Assembly (NCBI GenBank): GCA_028768545.1
Contig: CP054838.1
Location: 2,901,001 to 2,965,000 of the forward strand
Source: Desulfobacter sp.
Lineage (GTDB): Bacteria > Desulfobacterota > Desulfobacteria > Desulfobacterales > Desulfobacteraceae
Reading direction: 5' to 3'
Length of the DNA stretch: 64,000 nt
The notes under the pieces are model-generated. The model saw only the letters and a program-made list of their open reading frames with translations, had not been told where the DNA came from and did not search any database. The position numbers and the translations under genes were made by a program. Positions 35,860 through 44,499 of the stretch are shown here, in pieces. Each line of letters starts with the position of its first letter. Within the stretch, counting starts at the first letter, position 1.

Positions 35860-37689
35860 CTATCCGATAAATGCGTCAAGGGGCATTTCCATGATTGCCG
35901 TTGAGGTGTTCTTAACTGAATCCATTTTACCCATTGCATTTGGAAGAAGCTGTTCCATGAAATATTTAGCTGTAATCACCTGGCCTTGGTAGAAAGCCAT
36001 ATCTTTTTTCTTAACTTTTCCTGCCATGGCTTTTGTTGCAGTCGTGGCTCTCCACAGGTGCATCCATGCCATAACAACATCACCGCAAACTTCGCAAAAT
36101 GGTGTTGCAGAGCCAAAGGCATCCATTACCTTTTCACTCATGGCTGTCATGCCCATGTGCATTGCAACTTCACCCAGCTTGTTAACAGCCATTTCAACTG
36201 TTTGAGCCATTTCAGCCATACCTTCAGTTGCTCGTGCATCGGCGATGGTGGCATTCATTTCACCAAGAAAATCCATGAAAGGCTTACCTTTTTTCATTCC
36301 AAGTTTTCTGCCGAGCAGGTCCATTGCCTGGACACCGTTTGTTCCTTCGTAGATAGATGTGATTTTACAATCTCTTAGCAGCTGCTCCTGGGGATATTCC
36401 TTGATGAATCCGTATCCGCCAAACACCTGGATACCTTGTGTACAAACTTCATGACCTTTGTCAGTACAATAGGATTTAAGGATGGGGATAACGATCTCAA
36501 GAATGCCTTTGTGCTTATCTTTCTCTTCTTGTGTCTCCGCCAGATGCTCAAGGTCAAAAAGTCTTGATGAATAGTAAAGAAATGATCTCATACCATCAAC
36601 ATAGGTTTTCATAAAAAGAAGCTGACGGCGGACATCCGGATGGTTGATAATGGTGACAGGCTTGGGATTTTCGTTGAACATATCCATCAGGTTAACACCC
36701 TGGACCCTATCTTTTGCATAGTTTACAGCGTTCATGTATGAGGCTGAGGCAAGGGCATATCCCTGAAGACCAACGCCAAACCTTGCTTCGTTCATCATAA
36801 CGAACATGGCCTTCATACCTTTGTTCTCTTCCCCAAGAAGCGTACCCACACAATTGCCCTTTGATCCAAAGGATATGGAACAGGTACAATTACCGTGAAG
36901 ACCCATTTTCTCTTCAATACCGGTAATGGTTACATCATTGGACTCTCCGGGTGTTCCATCCTCATTTATTTTGTATTTTGGTACGGCAAATAAAGAGATG
37001 CCTTTTGTTCCGGCAGGCGCCCCTTCAATTCTTGCAAGAACCGGGTGAAGAATGTTGCTGACCATATCAGAGTCACCACCGGAGATAAAAATCTTGTTAC
37101 CCGTAATGGTGTATGTCCCGTCTCCATTATCTTTTGCTGTTGTGGACAGGTTACCGACATCGGTACCGGCTTCGGGTTCTGTCAGGCACATGGTTCCGCC
37201 CCACTCACCTGAAAATAATTTCTTAAGATAGGTCTTCTTTTGTTCGGGAGTTCCAAATGTTTCAACGATTTTTGCAGCACCGTGGGTCAACCCTGGGTAC
37301 ATCATAAAAGCGATATTTCCGCCGGAGAACATTTCAGAAGGCGCTATGGAAACACAATGGGGCATTCCCTGGCCACCCCATTCAGGATCATCACTCATTG
37401 CAAGCCATTCACCTTCACAGAAGAGTTCGTAAGGCTTGTGGTATGATCTGGGAACCTTAACCGCACCATTTTCATGGATACATCCTTCCGGATGACCATT
37501 ATCAACATCACCAAGGGCTCTTGTGGGTACAATCTCTTTTGTCACAAGGTTTCTGGCTTCCTTGAGAATCATATCAACCGTTTTTTTGTCAAAATCTTCA
37601 TACTGCTCATACTCTGAAAAACTTTCAACATTTAACATTTCATGTAAAACAAATTCCTGATCTCTCTTATCTGCTACTTCCTGTGCCAT
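35860..37689 (-). CDS. Acyl-CoA dehydrogenase (long, about 600-residue type)
   Basis: FAD-dependent oxidation of an acyl-CoA to the 2-enoyl-CoA. 609 residues with the acyl-CoA dehydrogenase marks MCLTEPEAGTDVG and ITGNKIFISGGD in the middle domain and QVFGGYGFIKEYPQEQLLRDCKITSIYEGTNGVQAMDL in the C-terminal domain, where the catalytic Glu is expected in YEGT. A further C-terminal extension of about 130 residues defines the long subgroup. The start has GAGGAG upstream. A TetR regulator is encoded 96 bp upstream on the same strand; fatty or aromatic acid use is likely. Confidence 0.92.
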   Translation of the reverse strand: MAQEVADKRDQEFVLHEMLNVESFSEYEQYEDFDKKTVDMILKEARNLVTKEIVPTRALGDVDNGHPEGCIHENGAVKVPRSYHKPYELFCEGEWLAMSDDPEWGGQGMPHCVSIAPSEMFSGGNIAFMMYPGLTHGAAKIVETFGTPEQKKTYLKKLFSGEWGGTMCLTEPEAGTDVGNLSTTAKDNGDGTYTITGNKIFISGGDSDMVSNILHPVLARIEGAPAGTKGISLFAVPKYKINEDGTPGESNDVTITGIEEKMGLHGNCTCSISFGSKGNCVGTLLGEENKGMKAMFVMMNEARFGVGLQGYALASASYMNAVNYAKDRVQGVNLMDMFNENPKPVTIINHPDVRRQLLFMKTYVDGMRSFLYYSSRLFDLEHLAETQEEKDKHKGILEIVIPILKSYCTDKGHEVCTQGIQVFGGYGFIKEYPQEQLLRDCKITSIYEGTNGVQAMDLLGRKLGMKKGKPFMDFLGEMNATIADARATEGMAEMAQTVEMAVNKLGEVAMHMGMTAMSEKVMDAFGSATPFCEVCGDVVMAWMHLWRATTATKAMAGKVKKKDMAFYQGQVITAKYFMEQLLPNAMGKMDSVKNTSTAIMEMPLDAFIG

Positions 37690-37785
37690 GCTAAATTCTC
37701 CTCATACTGATAAAATTGATTTTCAACCTTTGTAGTTGCCACTAATTTTATATTGTTAATTTTAGGTACAGCGGTTTATTTTCTG

Positions 37786-38397
37786 CTATGCATAAACCCC
37801 TTCCATAAATATAGAAAAAATAGTATCAAGCCTCTTTTGTCCATAGTTCTCAGGATCGCCCATAATCAGCCATATTGTTGAAAAAACCACACTGCTAAAC
37901 ACATTTGCCATCTCAAGGGGAGGATGATCTTTAAACTCTCCTATCTTGATCCCCTCTTTAAAAATATCGGCTAAAAGTTCATTCATTTTGTTATGAAGTT
38001 TGTTGATACTTTCATTGATATTCGGGACAAGGACGGCATCTATTGAGCTTCTCTGGGAGTTGTAAATTAAAAAATACTCTCTTCTTTCAATTCCATAATT
38101 TAAAAATTCATTGAAACACTTTCTAATCTGATCTTTTGGAGACCCCTCATTTTTTTTAATGATATCGAGCAAGATATCTCCAAAAGCAATGCCCGTTTCC
38201 ATGACCATCTCATGGTAGATCTGCTCTTTGCCCTGGAAAAATTTATATATGCTACCCAAAGGATACTCTGAAACCTGACTAATCTTAGCCATAGTTGCAC
38301 CGTGATATCCTTTTTGAGCGAATACAGATAAAGCCGCAGCTAAAATCTCCTTACGTTTGCGTTTTTTTTCTCTCTCTTTCCGAGATAGAAGGTTCAT
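37786..38397 (-). CDS. TetR/AcrR-family transcriptional regulator
   Basis: 203 residues. The N-terminal helix-turn-helix is typical (REKKRKRKEILAAALSVFAQKGYHGATMAKISQVSEYPLGSIYKFFQGKEQIYHEM); the C-terminal half is the ligand-binding and dimer domain. The promoter just upstream contains an inverted repeat that could be its own operator. It precedes the acyl-CoA dehydrogenase gene, so acyl-CoA sensing similar to FadR-type TetR proteins is plausible. Confidence 0.9.
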   Translation of the reverse strand: MNLLSRKEREKKRKRKEILAAALSVFAQKGYHGATMAKISQVSEYPLGSIYKFFQGKEQIYHEMVMETGIAFGDILLDIIKKNEGSPKDQIRKCFNEFLNYGIERREYFLIYNSQRSSIDAVLVPNINESINKLHNKMNELLADIFKEGIKIGEFKDHPPLEMANVFSSVVFSTIWLIMGDPENYGQKRLDTIFSIFMEGVYA

Positions 38398-38420
38398 TTA
38401 CACTCCATTAGATTAATTTA

Positions 38421-38458
38421 TAGAATGCATATTCTATTATTGGAATACGCCTTGTCAA
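38421..38458 (-). promoter_or_regulatory. Promoter of the TetR gene with overlapping operator-like repeat
   Basis: On the minus strand TTGACA is followed after 16 bp by TAGAAT. The -10 box is one arm of TAGAAT-GCAT-ATTCTA, and a further GGAAT/ATTCT pair lies alongside. Overlap of a dyad with the -10 box fits autorepression by the TetR protein. Confidence 0.6.
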
Positions 38459-38639
38459 GGGTTTTTAATTATTATTAAATAATAATTAGTACTCAGCTAA
38501 ATTATAAGCGCTTTTACAGGGCATGAATCCAAATAAAAGGGAGGATATTTATGACATATCAATATGTTTTCTCTTCTGATCCCCTGCCCCCGACATATGA
38601 TATGCCGCCATAATTTGAGCTTAGGACCTATAATCAAGA

Positions 38640-39075
38640 GTATGTCCTGTTAAATGGTTCGAACAGTTTCCGGTTGATCCGGTATTACCCTTTCCCTGGC
38701 ACACGGTTTAAAAAAGGTCTGTGCCCTAACCCGGCGGGCACGGGCGGGTACTTCACCTAAAGCATTCCACCCGCACCCCCGCCTGATCTCCCTGGTAAAC
38801 TTTAAAAGCTTTAAATTCTCCAAAAAAATTTTAGGACCTTAGACAAAACAAGGGGTTTTGAGAAATGGCAATCAGCAAATTTTAATAAACGGCGTTCGTA
38901 AACCAGGGTCTCCAGGCTGTGGCGGGGATGGCTTGCCAGCGGCGTGAGTACAAGCCGGATGTCAGGACGACAAATCCGGTTGTACGCCCGCTGTGTAGCG
39001 GATCAGGACGATCCGCAAAAGTTTAGCTGGATGTCCTCTTCGTTACGGCCGGGTTCAGGGTACTTTTTTCTTTTT
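38640..39075 (+). ncRNA. Candidate structured RNA with CsrA-type hairpin loops
   Basis: A GC-rich island in a 1-kb stretch with no supported gene. Hairpins: GGCACA/TGTGCC (38698-38725); a two-part stem GGCGGG/CCCGCC plus GCGGGT/ACCCGC (38733-38783); GTACAAGCCGGAT...ATCCGGTTGTAC (38948-38985); GCGGATC/GATCCGC (38998-39016). The last two both show the loop AGGAC closed by C-G, that is CAGGACG, the repeat motif of CsrB-type RNAs that trap CsrA. Several more GGA triplets lie nearby. A T-rich run follows at 39062. No promoter was identified and only two loops fit exactly. The flanking sequence to 39508 contains three tandem copies of an 11-bp CTTTTTAAAAT unit (39070-39102) and a short open frame of no known family. 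Confidence 0.35.
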
Positions 39076-39508
39076 AAAATCTTTTTAAAATCTTTTTAAA
39101 AACACTGGCAGGAATCAGCTATATCTCGAAAATTTTTTATTTGCCCAAAATCAGCTTTATCCGGTATAAAGTGTACTCTTCACTGGGAAGGCCTACCCCA
39201 ATATGTTGTGGCCGAGGAAATTTTAAAGAAAGCAGTCAATCATAGACAAAGTGGACGCCCCCGATGCATGAATATTTTCAGCAATCGTTATACAGAATTA
39301 TCAAGAAAACCTTGCAATAAGTTTGTTCAATGTATAGAGAAAGATTAAACGATCTTAATCTATGAGGTCTAAAATAACAGATCCTTATTTTTTCCTTCGT
39401 ATGTTGTATTCTGTGGTTGAGAATTGAATGAATTCAACTGGAAACATGCGGCGTAATGAAAGGGAACTTTTCTATACTCTAAAAAGCCATTAACACTGGA
39501 GTGAGCCC

Positions 39509-39742
39509 ATGAATAAGTTTAGAAAAATAAAAAATGCCATGACATTAATATTTACAAACCTACTGATACTTGCTCTCCTACCGACAATGGCGAGTGCTCA
39601 AGAAATGATAAGCCTTGCCGAAATGAAAGGAAACTTAGCTAAACTGGAGAATGAACTGTCATATTATCGCTACGTTATTCGAGAGAATGACGTAATGTGT
39701 TACGAAATTTACAAAGGAGATTACCAAGATAGAGAGATTTTG
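39509..39742 (+). pseudogene. Small exported protein, C-terminus lost at an IS6 copy
   Basis: A signal peptide (MNKFRKIKNAMTLIFTNLLI, cleaved after MASA) and about 48 mature residues (MKGNLAKLENELSYYRY...) remain; the frame then enters the IS6 repeat. The ribosome site GGAG precedes the ATG. No family recognised. Codon use is AT-rich compared with the prophage on the other side of the element. Confidence 0.6.
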
Positions 39743-40579
39743 GGTTCTGTTGCAAAAAATTATTAATGTCTGATACAAGTCCGTTTTGGCACTAATTTAT
39801 TTGCAGAGAGATAGTATGAAAAATGAAAACCCTTTCAAGTGGCGTCATTATGAAAAAGAAATCATCCTGTTGAATGTTCGCTGGTATCTGAGATATCAAC
39901 TGAGTTACAGGAATCTGGAAGAGATGATGCAAGAACGGGGCTTGTCTGTGGATCACAGTACCATTTACCGATGGGTTCAGCGCTATGCTCCTGAAATGGA
40001 AAAGCGAAGCAGGAAGTATCTGCGGCAATCAAATGATTCTTACCGTATTGATGAAACATATATCAAGGTGCGGGGGAAAATGAAGTATCTTTACCGAGCG
40101 GTCGATTCCCGTGGAAATACCATCGATTTTCTTCTTCGCAGCAGACGTAATATGGAATCTGCCAAACGATTTTTTAAAAAGATGCTGCGAGCTTCCAATA
40201 GCTCCAGACCTCGGGTTCTGAGTGTTGACGGAAATCCTGCATATCCTCCGGCTGTAAAGGCTTTGAAAGAAAAAAAGCTTCTGAATAAGGACTGTATCCT
40301 AAGACAGAATAAATATCTGAACAATATTATTGAGCAAGACCACCGGTTTATCAAAAAGCTTGTCAGAGCTGGTATGGGGTTCAAGACATTTCATTCTGCC
40401 TGGCGGACGCTAAAAGGCTATGAAATTATGAACATGATCAGAAAAGGACAAGTTAAAAATATCAGGAAGGGAGAAATTTTAAAGCAGAAAGAATTCGTCG
40501 AAAATCTGTTTTCTTATGCTGCGTAAATTTTACGCCTGAACGATCTCTTTGTCCTGGAAATCTTTTTTGCAACAGAACC
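39743..40579 (+). mobile_element. IS6-family insertion sequence, copy 3 (837 bp)
   Basis: Complete with both terminal repeats. Flanking 8-mers (agattttg, gttttccg) differ, so no target duplication. It joins a cut host gene on the left to a cut prophage gene on the right and marks the lost left end of the prophage. Confidence 0.9.
39816..40526 (+). CDS. IS6-family transposase (copy 3)
   Basis: Identical in visible protein sequence to the intact part of copy 2, with the same DD(34)E catalytic set and normal C-terminus NLFSYAA. Complete and probably active. Confidence 0.92.
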   Translation: MKNENPFKWRHYEKEIILLNVRWYLRYQLSYRNLEEMMQERGLSVDHSTIYRWVQRYAPEMEKRSRKYLRQSNDSYRIDETYIKVRGKMKYLYRAVDSRGNTIDFLLRSRRNMESAKRFFKKMLRASNSSRPRVLSVDGNPAYPPAVKALKEKKLLNKDCILRQNKYLNNIIEQDHRFIKKLVRAGMGFKTFHSAWRTLKGYEIMNMIRKGQVKNIRKGEILKQKEFVENLFSYAA

Positions 40580-40668
40580 GTTTTCCGCTCCTGCCATCCT
40601 TTAATGGGTTCTTTGACCAGGTCCACGGCTCCGGAGAATAATCCGGTCAGGGCTGAATACCAGGCCAT
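40580..40668 (-). pseudogene. Prophage holin-like gene fragment
   Basis: Only the first 29-30 residues remain (MAWYSALTGLFSGAVDLVKE, then PIKGWQERK) before the IS6 copy. The start resembles three-helix phage/GTA holins. Its ATG overlaps the stop of the DUF5675 gene, as in an intact lysis cassette. Confidence 0.5.
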
Positions 40669-40901
40669 CAGATCACCTCCCTGATTTCCAGTTCAAAAGA
40701 AGATGTGGTACCGGCCCTGTTCAAAAAGTTTTTAAAGGTGACTCCTGAATTCAGCACGGCCCGGTTCCCAGTAAGTTTGCCGAAATACTGACCCAGGAGC
40801 ACACAGCCCCGGGTGTGTTTTACCAGATTCCCGGGATGGATCAGAACATGGGTCCGGTTGGGCACGCCCGTAATCTCAAAGGTATCCCCGTATTTGGGGC
40901 T

Positions 40902-40909
40902 GATTTTTC
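40902..40909. repeat. Target-site duplication of IS256 copy 2, left
   Basis: GATTTTTC, matching the copy at 42361-42368. Eight bp is the usual size for IS256-family insertion. Confidence 0.85.
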
Positions 40910-42360
40910 GAGGGCGTTCAAAATTCTGTGTCAGTTGAATCAAAGCTGATATACTCAGCTAAATAAGGAGAACTGACATGACCGAAGACAACACCGAATT
41001 TGATTTTCAAAAAGCTCTTAAAGGTATTCAGGAAGGTAAACCCTTCACAGGTAAGGGCGGCGTCCTTACATCATTAATCAAAAATCTTGCTGAAGCTGCT
41101 CTTGAAGGAGAGTTGGAGTCCCATCTCGGACAGGAAATTTCTGCCAACCGCCGTAATGGAAAAAGCAGAAAGACCATTAAGTCCCTGGATGGTAAATTTG
41201 AGCTAAAAACCCCGCGTGACAGGGCCGGAACCTTCTCTCCACAGATCGTCAAAAAACATCAGACAACGCTCAGCGATGAAATTGAAAGAAAGATAATAGC
41301 CCTTTACGGCCTGGGCATGAGTTATAATGATATGGCTTCCCATTTACAGGAAATCTATGGACTTGAGATTTCAAATGCCACTCTGAGCACCATTACCGAT
41401 AAAATCATCCATACCGTCAAAGAATGGCAGGCCAGGCCGTTGGAAAATGTGTACCCAATCGTATGGCTTGATGCCATACATTATAAAGTACGAGAAAACG
41501 GAAAGGTCGGCAGCAAAGCCGTTTACACAATTCTTGGGGTGAATATCGAGGGCCGCAAAGAGGTTCTTGGGCTGTACATATCCGAGAATGAGGGTGCGAA
41601 CTTCTGGCTGCAGGTGTTAACAGACCTTTCAAACCGAGGGGTAAAAGATATCCTGATTGCCTGTGTTGATGGTCTAAAAGGTTTTCCCGAGGCCATTGAG
41701 ACCATATTCCCGGACACAGAAGTTCAACTCTGCGTAGTCCACCAGATCCGAAATTCATTGAAATACGTTGGTTCCAAAAATAAAAAGGAATTTATGGCAG
41801 ATCTAAAACGTGTTTATAAAGCGGTCAATAAGGATCTGGCCGAAGAAGAACTGGATATCTTGGAAAATAAATGGAATGACAAATACCCGATTGTGATAAA
41901 ATCCTGGCGGAACAACTGGGAACGCCTCAGTCATTTCTTTAAATATCCAGAAGAGATTCGACGGATAATATACACCACAAATACCATTGAGGCTGTGCAT
42001 CGACAGTTTCGAAAACTGACCAAAACAAAGGGATCATTCCCGAACCAGGACAGCCTGTTAAAGCTGCTTTACATGGGGATCCAGAACGCCAGTAAAAAAT
42101 GGACAATGCCGATTCAAAATTGGTCACTGACAATTTCCCAGTTGGCAATTTTCTTTGAAGGCCGGCTGGATAAAGAGCTGGGAATTTGATAGGGATTTAT
42201 TTACAGATGGAAAAGATGGTTCCAGGAACTCCGCTCCAGCAAAAGCCAACTCCTCCGACGTGGCAGATTGAAGGCCCATTCTCGGACCTGGCTTTTACTT
42301 CCGCTGGCGCCGAGACAGATCCGGGAACCGAAACCGTGACACAGAATTCTGAACATTCCC
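40910..42360 (+). mobile_element. IS256-family insertion sequence, copy 2 (1451 bp)
   Basis: Same length and ends as copy 1. The terminal repeats are GAGGGCGTTCAAAATTCTGT at the left and the imperfect complement ending at the right. It lies inside the DUF5675 gene and is flanked by GATTTTTC on both sides (9 bp if the following G is counted), a true target duplication. Confidence 0.93.
40978..42189 (+). CDS. IS256-family (mutator-type) transposase, copy 2
   Basis: 403 residues, nearly identical to copy 1 with the same DDE set. The ribosome site AAGGAG is 6-8 bp before the ATG. Intact, and its clean target duplication shows it was active in this lineage. Confidence 0.93.
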   Translation: MTEDNTEFDFQKALKGIQEGKPFTGKGGVLTSLIKNLAEAALEGELESHLGQEISANRRNGKSRKTIKSLDGKFELKTPRDRAGTFSPQIVKKHQTTLSDEIERKIIALYGLGMSYNDMASHLQEIYGLEISNATLSTITDKIIHTVKEWQARPLENVYPIVWLDAIHYKVRENGKVGSKAVYTILGVNIEGRKEVLGLYISENEGANFWLQVLTDLSNRGVKDILIACVDGLKGFPEAIETIFPDTEVQLCVVHQIRNSLKYVGSKNKKEFMADLKRVYKAVNKDLAEEELDILENKWNDKYPIVIKSWRNNWERLSHFFKYPEEIRRIIYTTNTIEAVHRQFRKLTKTKGSFPNQDSLLKLLYMGIQNASKKWTMPIQNWSLTISQLAIFFEGRLDKELGI

Positions 42361-42368
42361 GATTTTTC
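42361..42368. repeat. Target-site duplication of IS256 copy 2, right
   Basis: GATTTTTC, matching the left copy; the base after it also matches by chance or as a ninth duplicated base. Confidence 0.85.
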
Positions 42369-42521
42369 GGATGGCAGTATAATGACCGCAGGGAATGCAG
42401 GACAGGTTCTGGCGGTTGCCTATGTTAGGCGGTTCCAGGGTGCAGCAAAACGCCTGGCCGTCCAGGACCAGGACACCCAGGGTGCCCTGGTCGGATTCTT
42501 CAACTCTGATAAGACGCGCTT

Positions 42522-42722
42522 TCATGGGTGTTTGCTCTCCTTTTCATACTCAATCTTCTTGAGTTTTGAATTGTAATAGACCAGCTTGAACTGGAATATG
42601 AGTACGGCCAGGGCCATGACGGAAGCAACCTTGTCCAGGTGGGCCAAAAGTCCCATGGCGCAGGTGATTAAAAATTGAAGCCCGGGCTTCATGGAATCGA
42701 ATATTTGTTCAAGTCCTTTCAT
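42522..42722 (-). CDS. Small phage membrane protein, possible holin
   Basis: 66 residues: a short amphipathic start, a hydrophobic stretch with small residues (GLQFLITCAMGLLAHLDKVASVMALAVLIFQF), and a charged C-terminal tail (KLKKIEYEKESK). It overlaps the TraR-like gene by 14 bp and the DUF5675 gene by 4 bp, within the lysis-type segment. Holin function is inferred from place and shape only. Confidence 0.55.
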   Translation of the reverse strand: MKGLEQIFDSMKPGLQFLITCAMGLLAHLDKVASVMALAVLIFQFKLVYYNSKLKKIEYEKESKHP

Positions 42723-42915
42723 TTTCCAATTCCTTTTGGCAATTGATACACAGCCGGCAACCGGGAACAGCCCGACGGCGGGCCAATGAAATCGGTTCTT
42801 CACAATTTTGGCAGTGTTCTTGCCCAGGGCCGGCAGCAATGGCAGCCCGGGCACTGGCAATGGCCAGGGCCCGGTGATGCGCTTCAATATTTTGTGCCCG
42901 GTCCAGGATATCCAT
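42709..42915 (-). CDS. TraR/DksA-type zinc-finger protein
   Basis: 68 residues with a C4 zinc finger CQNC...CRLCINC near the C-terminus and the LARRRAVPGC stretch typical of phage TraR/DksA relatives. Related proteins bind RNA polymerase in the secondary channel. Placed between tail tube and lysis-type genes, as in many P2-like phages. Confidence 0.8.
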   Translation of the reverse strand: MDILDRAQNIEAHHRALAIASARAAIAAGPGQEHCQNCEEPISLARRRAVPGCRLCINCQKELENERT

Positions 42916-43365
42916 TTACACCAAGCCTTCCGTGCGATCCTTGGCCAGGTATGGTACGCCGTTGATCCGGACAAAATCCGGGCTGGTCACTTCAAAAGAA
43001 ATCTTGGTAACGGATTTTTTATCGCTGGTGGGGTCGTATTCCACAATGTCGGACAGGTTGAGCAAACACCCGAAGGCCTCCACTTTCTCTTCCTCCTGGG
43101 TGCCTTTGGCAAAAAAGAGCAGATCAACCGGTTCGATCTCCTGCCATAATCCTTTGGTTTTTGCCTCCTGGGAGAGAATGGCCATGGAAGCGGCATCCAA
43201 TTCAATGTCTCCGGATGCGCCCACCTCACCATCCACATATCCGTTGGGCACACCTCCGTCCTTGACTGCCTTGCGGGCATCTTCAATGGACAGGGAGGCT
43301 TTTTCCGCCCGCAGGCGAAAATCCCCCATGGTAAAAGAAAAACTGCTGTTACTGACTCGTTTCAT
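42916..43365 (-). CDS. DUF2597-family phage protein, probable tail tube
   Basis: 149 residues starting MKRVSNSSFSFTMGDFRLRA. The family is found directly downstream of DUF2586 sheath-type genes in phages with contractile tails, which suggests a tube role. No enzymatic motif. The start codon follows the sheath gene stop by 15 bp and has AGGAGG upstream. Confidence 0.65.
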   Translation of the reverse strand: MKRVSNSSFSFTMGDFRLRAEKASLSIEDARKAVKDGGVPNGYVDGEVGASGDIELDAASMAILSQEAKTKGLWQEIEPVDLLFFAKGTQEEEKVEAFGCLLNLSDIVEYDPTSDKKSVTKISFEVTSPDFVRINGVPYLAKDRTEGLV

Positions 43366-43380
43366 ATTGAAAAGCCTCCT

Positions 43381-44490
43381 TTATTCGCCTGTTGAAAGAT
43401 CCAGGGCAAGGTTTACGGTGATGTCCTTGGGACAATTATAGGGCCGGACCATGATGTAAATTTCCACGGTGTTTTTATCCATCCAGACAATTTCAATGGC
43501 ATCGTCGGAAGGCGGGTGGATCTCACCGGGAAATGTTCGGCCTAGGATGGTCACGCTCTTTGCAATGGCTCTTAAAGGCCGCATGAAATAGGACTTGTTT
43601 TCGGCAATGGAAACAGGTGTGGAGTTCAATCTGCGGTCACCAATACGGGCAACGGCCAGGGGATATACCCTGCGCATGGCCTTTTGAACCACCCGCAGAT
43701 TTTCTACCACCTGGAAATAACCGCTCGGCACATCCAGCATATTGCAGTCCCCCTAATAGGTGCCCGGATAATCCGGATACCACTGGGGCACTGAGAATCT
43801 GTTGGTGTCCAGCTCTTTTAAGTGGGCCAGGGTGATGGCAACTTGATCTTTGTCCGTGGGTTTTGCCCCCCAGGTGCCGGCCATTGTCCCTGTGGCCACC
43901 CGCATGGGTGTATCTGCAATGGTGACGGATCTGTCACACAAACGACCGGCAAGGGCTCCCAGGTCATGGCCCCAAAGATAGGGGACCACACACACCTGGT
44001 CCGCAGCCACGCCTTCTGTGATCGGTTTGATTGCTGCAATGTAGGCGGCCCAGGTTTCTGTGTCCTCGGGCCCCCGGACTCCGGCCATGAAAAAAACAGG
44101 CCTCATGTATTGGGCCATGATTGATCTGCCCTTGGTCTGCATGGCTTCCAGATCGGTTTTGGCGGCAACCGGATCCACAAGCACAATGGCTTCGCAGGTG
44201 GTGACCGTCATGGCAAAATCCACGGCAGCGGCCCATGCTGTAGCATCTGCAATGGGCATGACCCCGGCTGACCAGTTCTGCCCGGCATTGACCCTGGCAG
44301 CTTCAACCTGGGTTTTTAATACGGATTCAGCTTCGCCCAGAGCCACATCAAGATCTGTTTCTACTCCGACAGCAAGGACGCTGTCCATATTGGTAGCGCC
44401 AACTCCGATGAACAGGAAACGGCATTCTATTTCAGGCAGCGGCCCCTGCATCAGGTTCAGGCGGTTAATTTGTACGGTTCCAAGAGACAT
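43381..44490 (-). pseudogene. DUF2586-family tail sheath protein with in-frame TAG
   Basis: Two parts of one frame flank a TAG at 43753-43755: ...QWYPDYPGTY, stop, GDCNMLDVPSGYFQVVENLRVV. The second part is required for a normal sheath (about 369 residues in total). By memory of the family a Trp usually stands before GDxNxLD, so TGG to TAG is the simplest change. With a truncated sheath the phage could not build a functional contractile tail unless the stop is suppressed. Confidence 0.75.
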
Positions 44491-44499
44491 GGGTTCTCC

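Larger units (their letters stand above)
40668..42525 (-). pseudogene. DUF5675-family phage protein split by an IS256 copy
   Basis: The N-terminal half is at 42361-42525 (MKARLIRVEESDQGTLGVLV... CIPCGHYTAIRKI) and the C-terminal half at 40668-40910 (SPKYGDTFEITGVPNRTHVLIHPGN... RGCVLLGQYFG). Removing the IS and one copy of the 8-9 bp target duplication restores a continuous frame, GHYTAIRKI-SPKYGDTF. The position between holin-like genes suggests a lysis role. The late HPGN...TRGCVL stretch resembles the His and Cys motifs of L,D-transpeptidase-type enzymes, but this is only a pattern match. Confidence 0.75.

Noticed and set aside
39125..39348. Plus-strand frame with LHWEGLPQYVVAEEILKKAVNHR in the gene-free stretch
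   Set aside because: No start with a ribosome site, a stop just upstream and no family recognised; may be a gene relic but not supportable.
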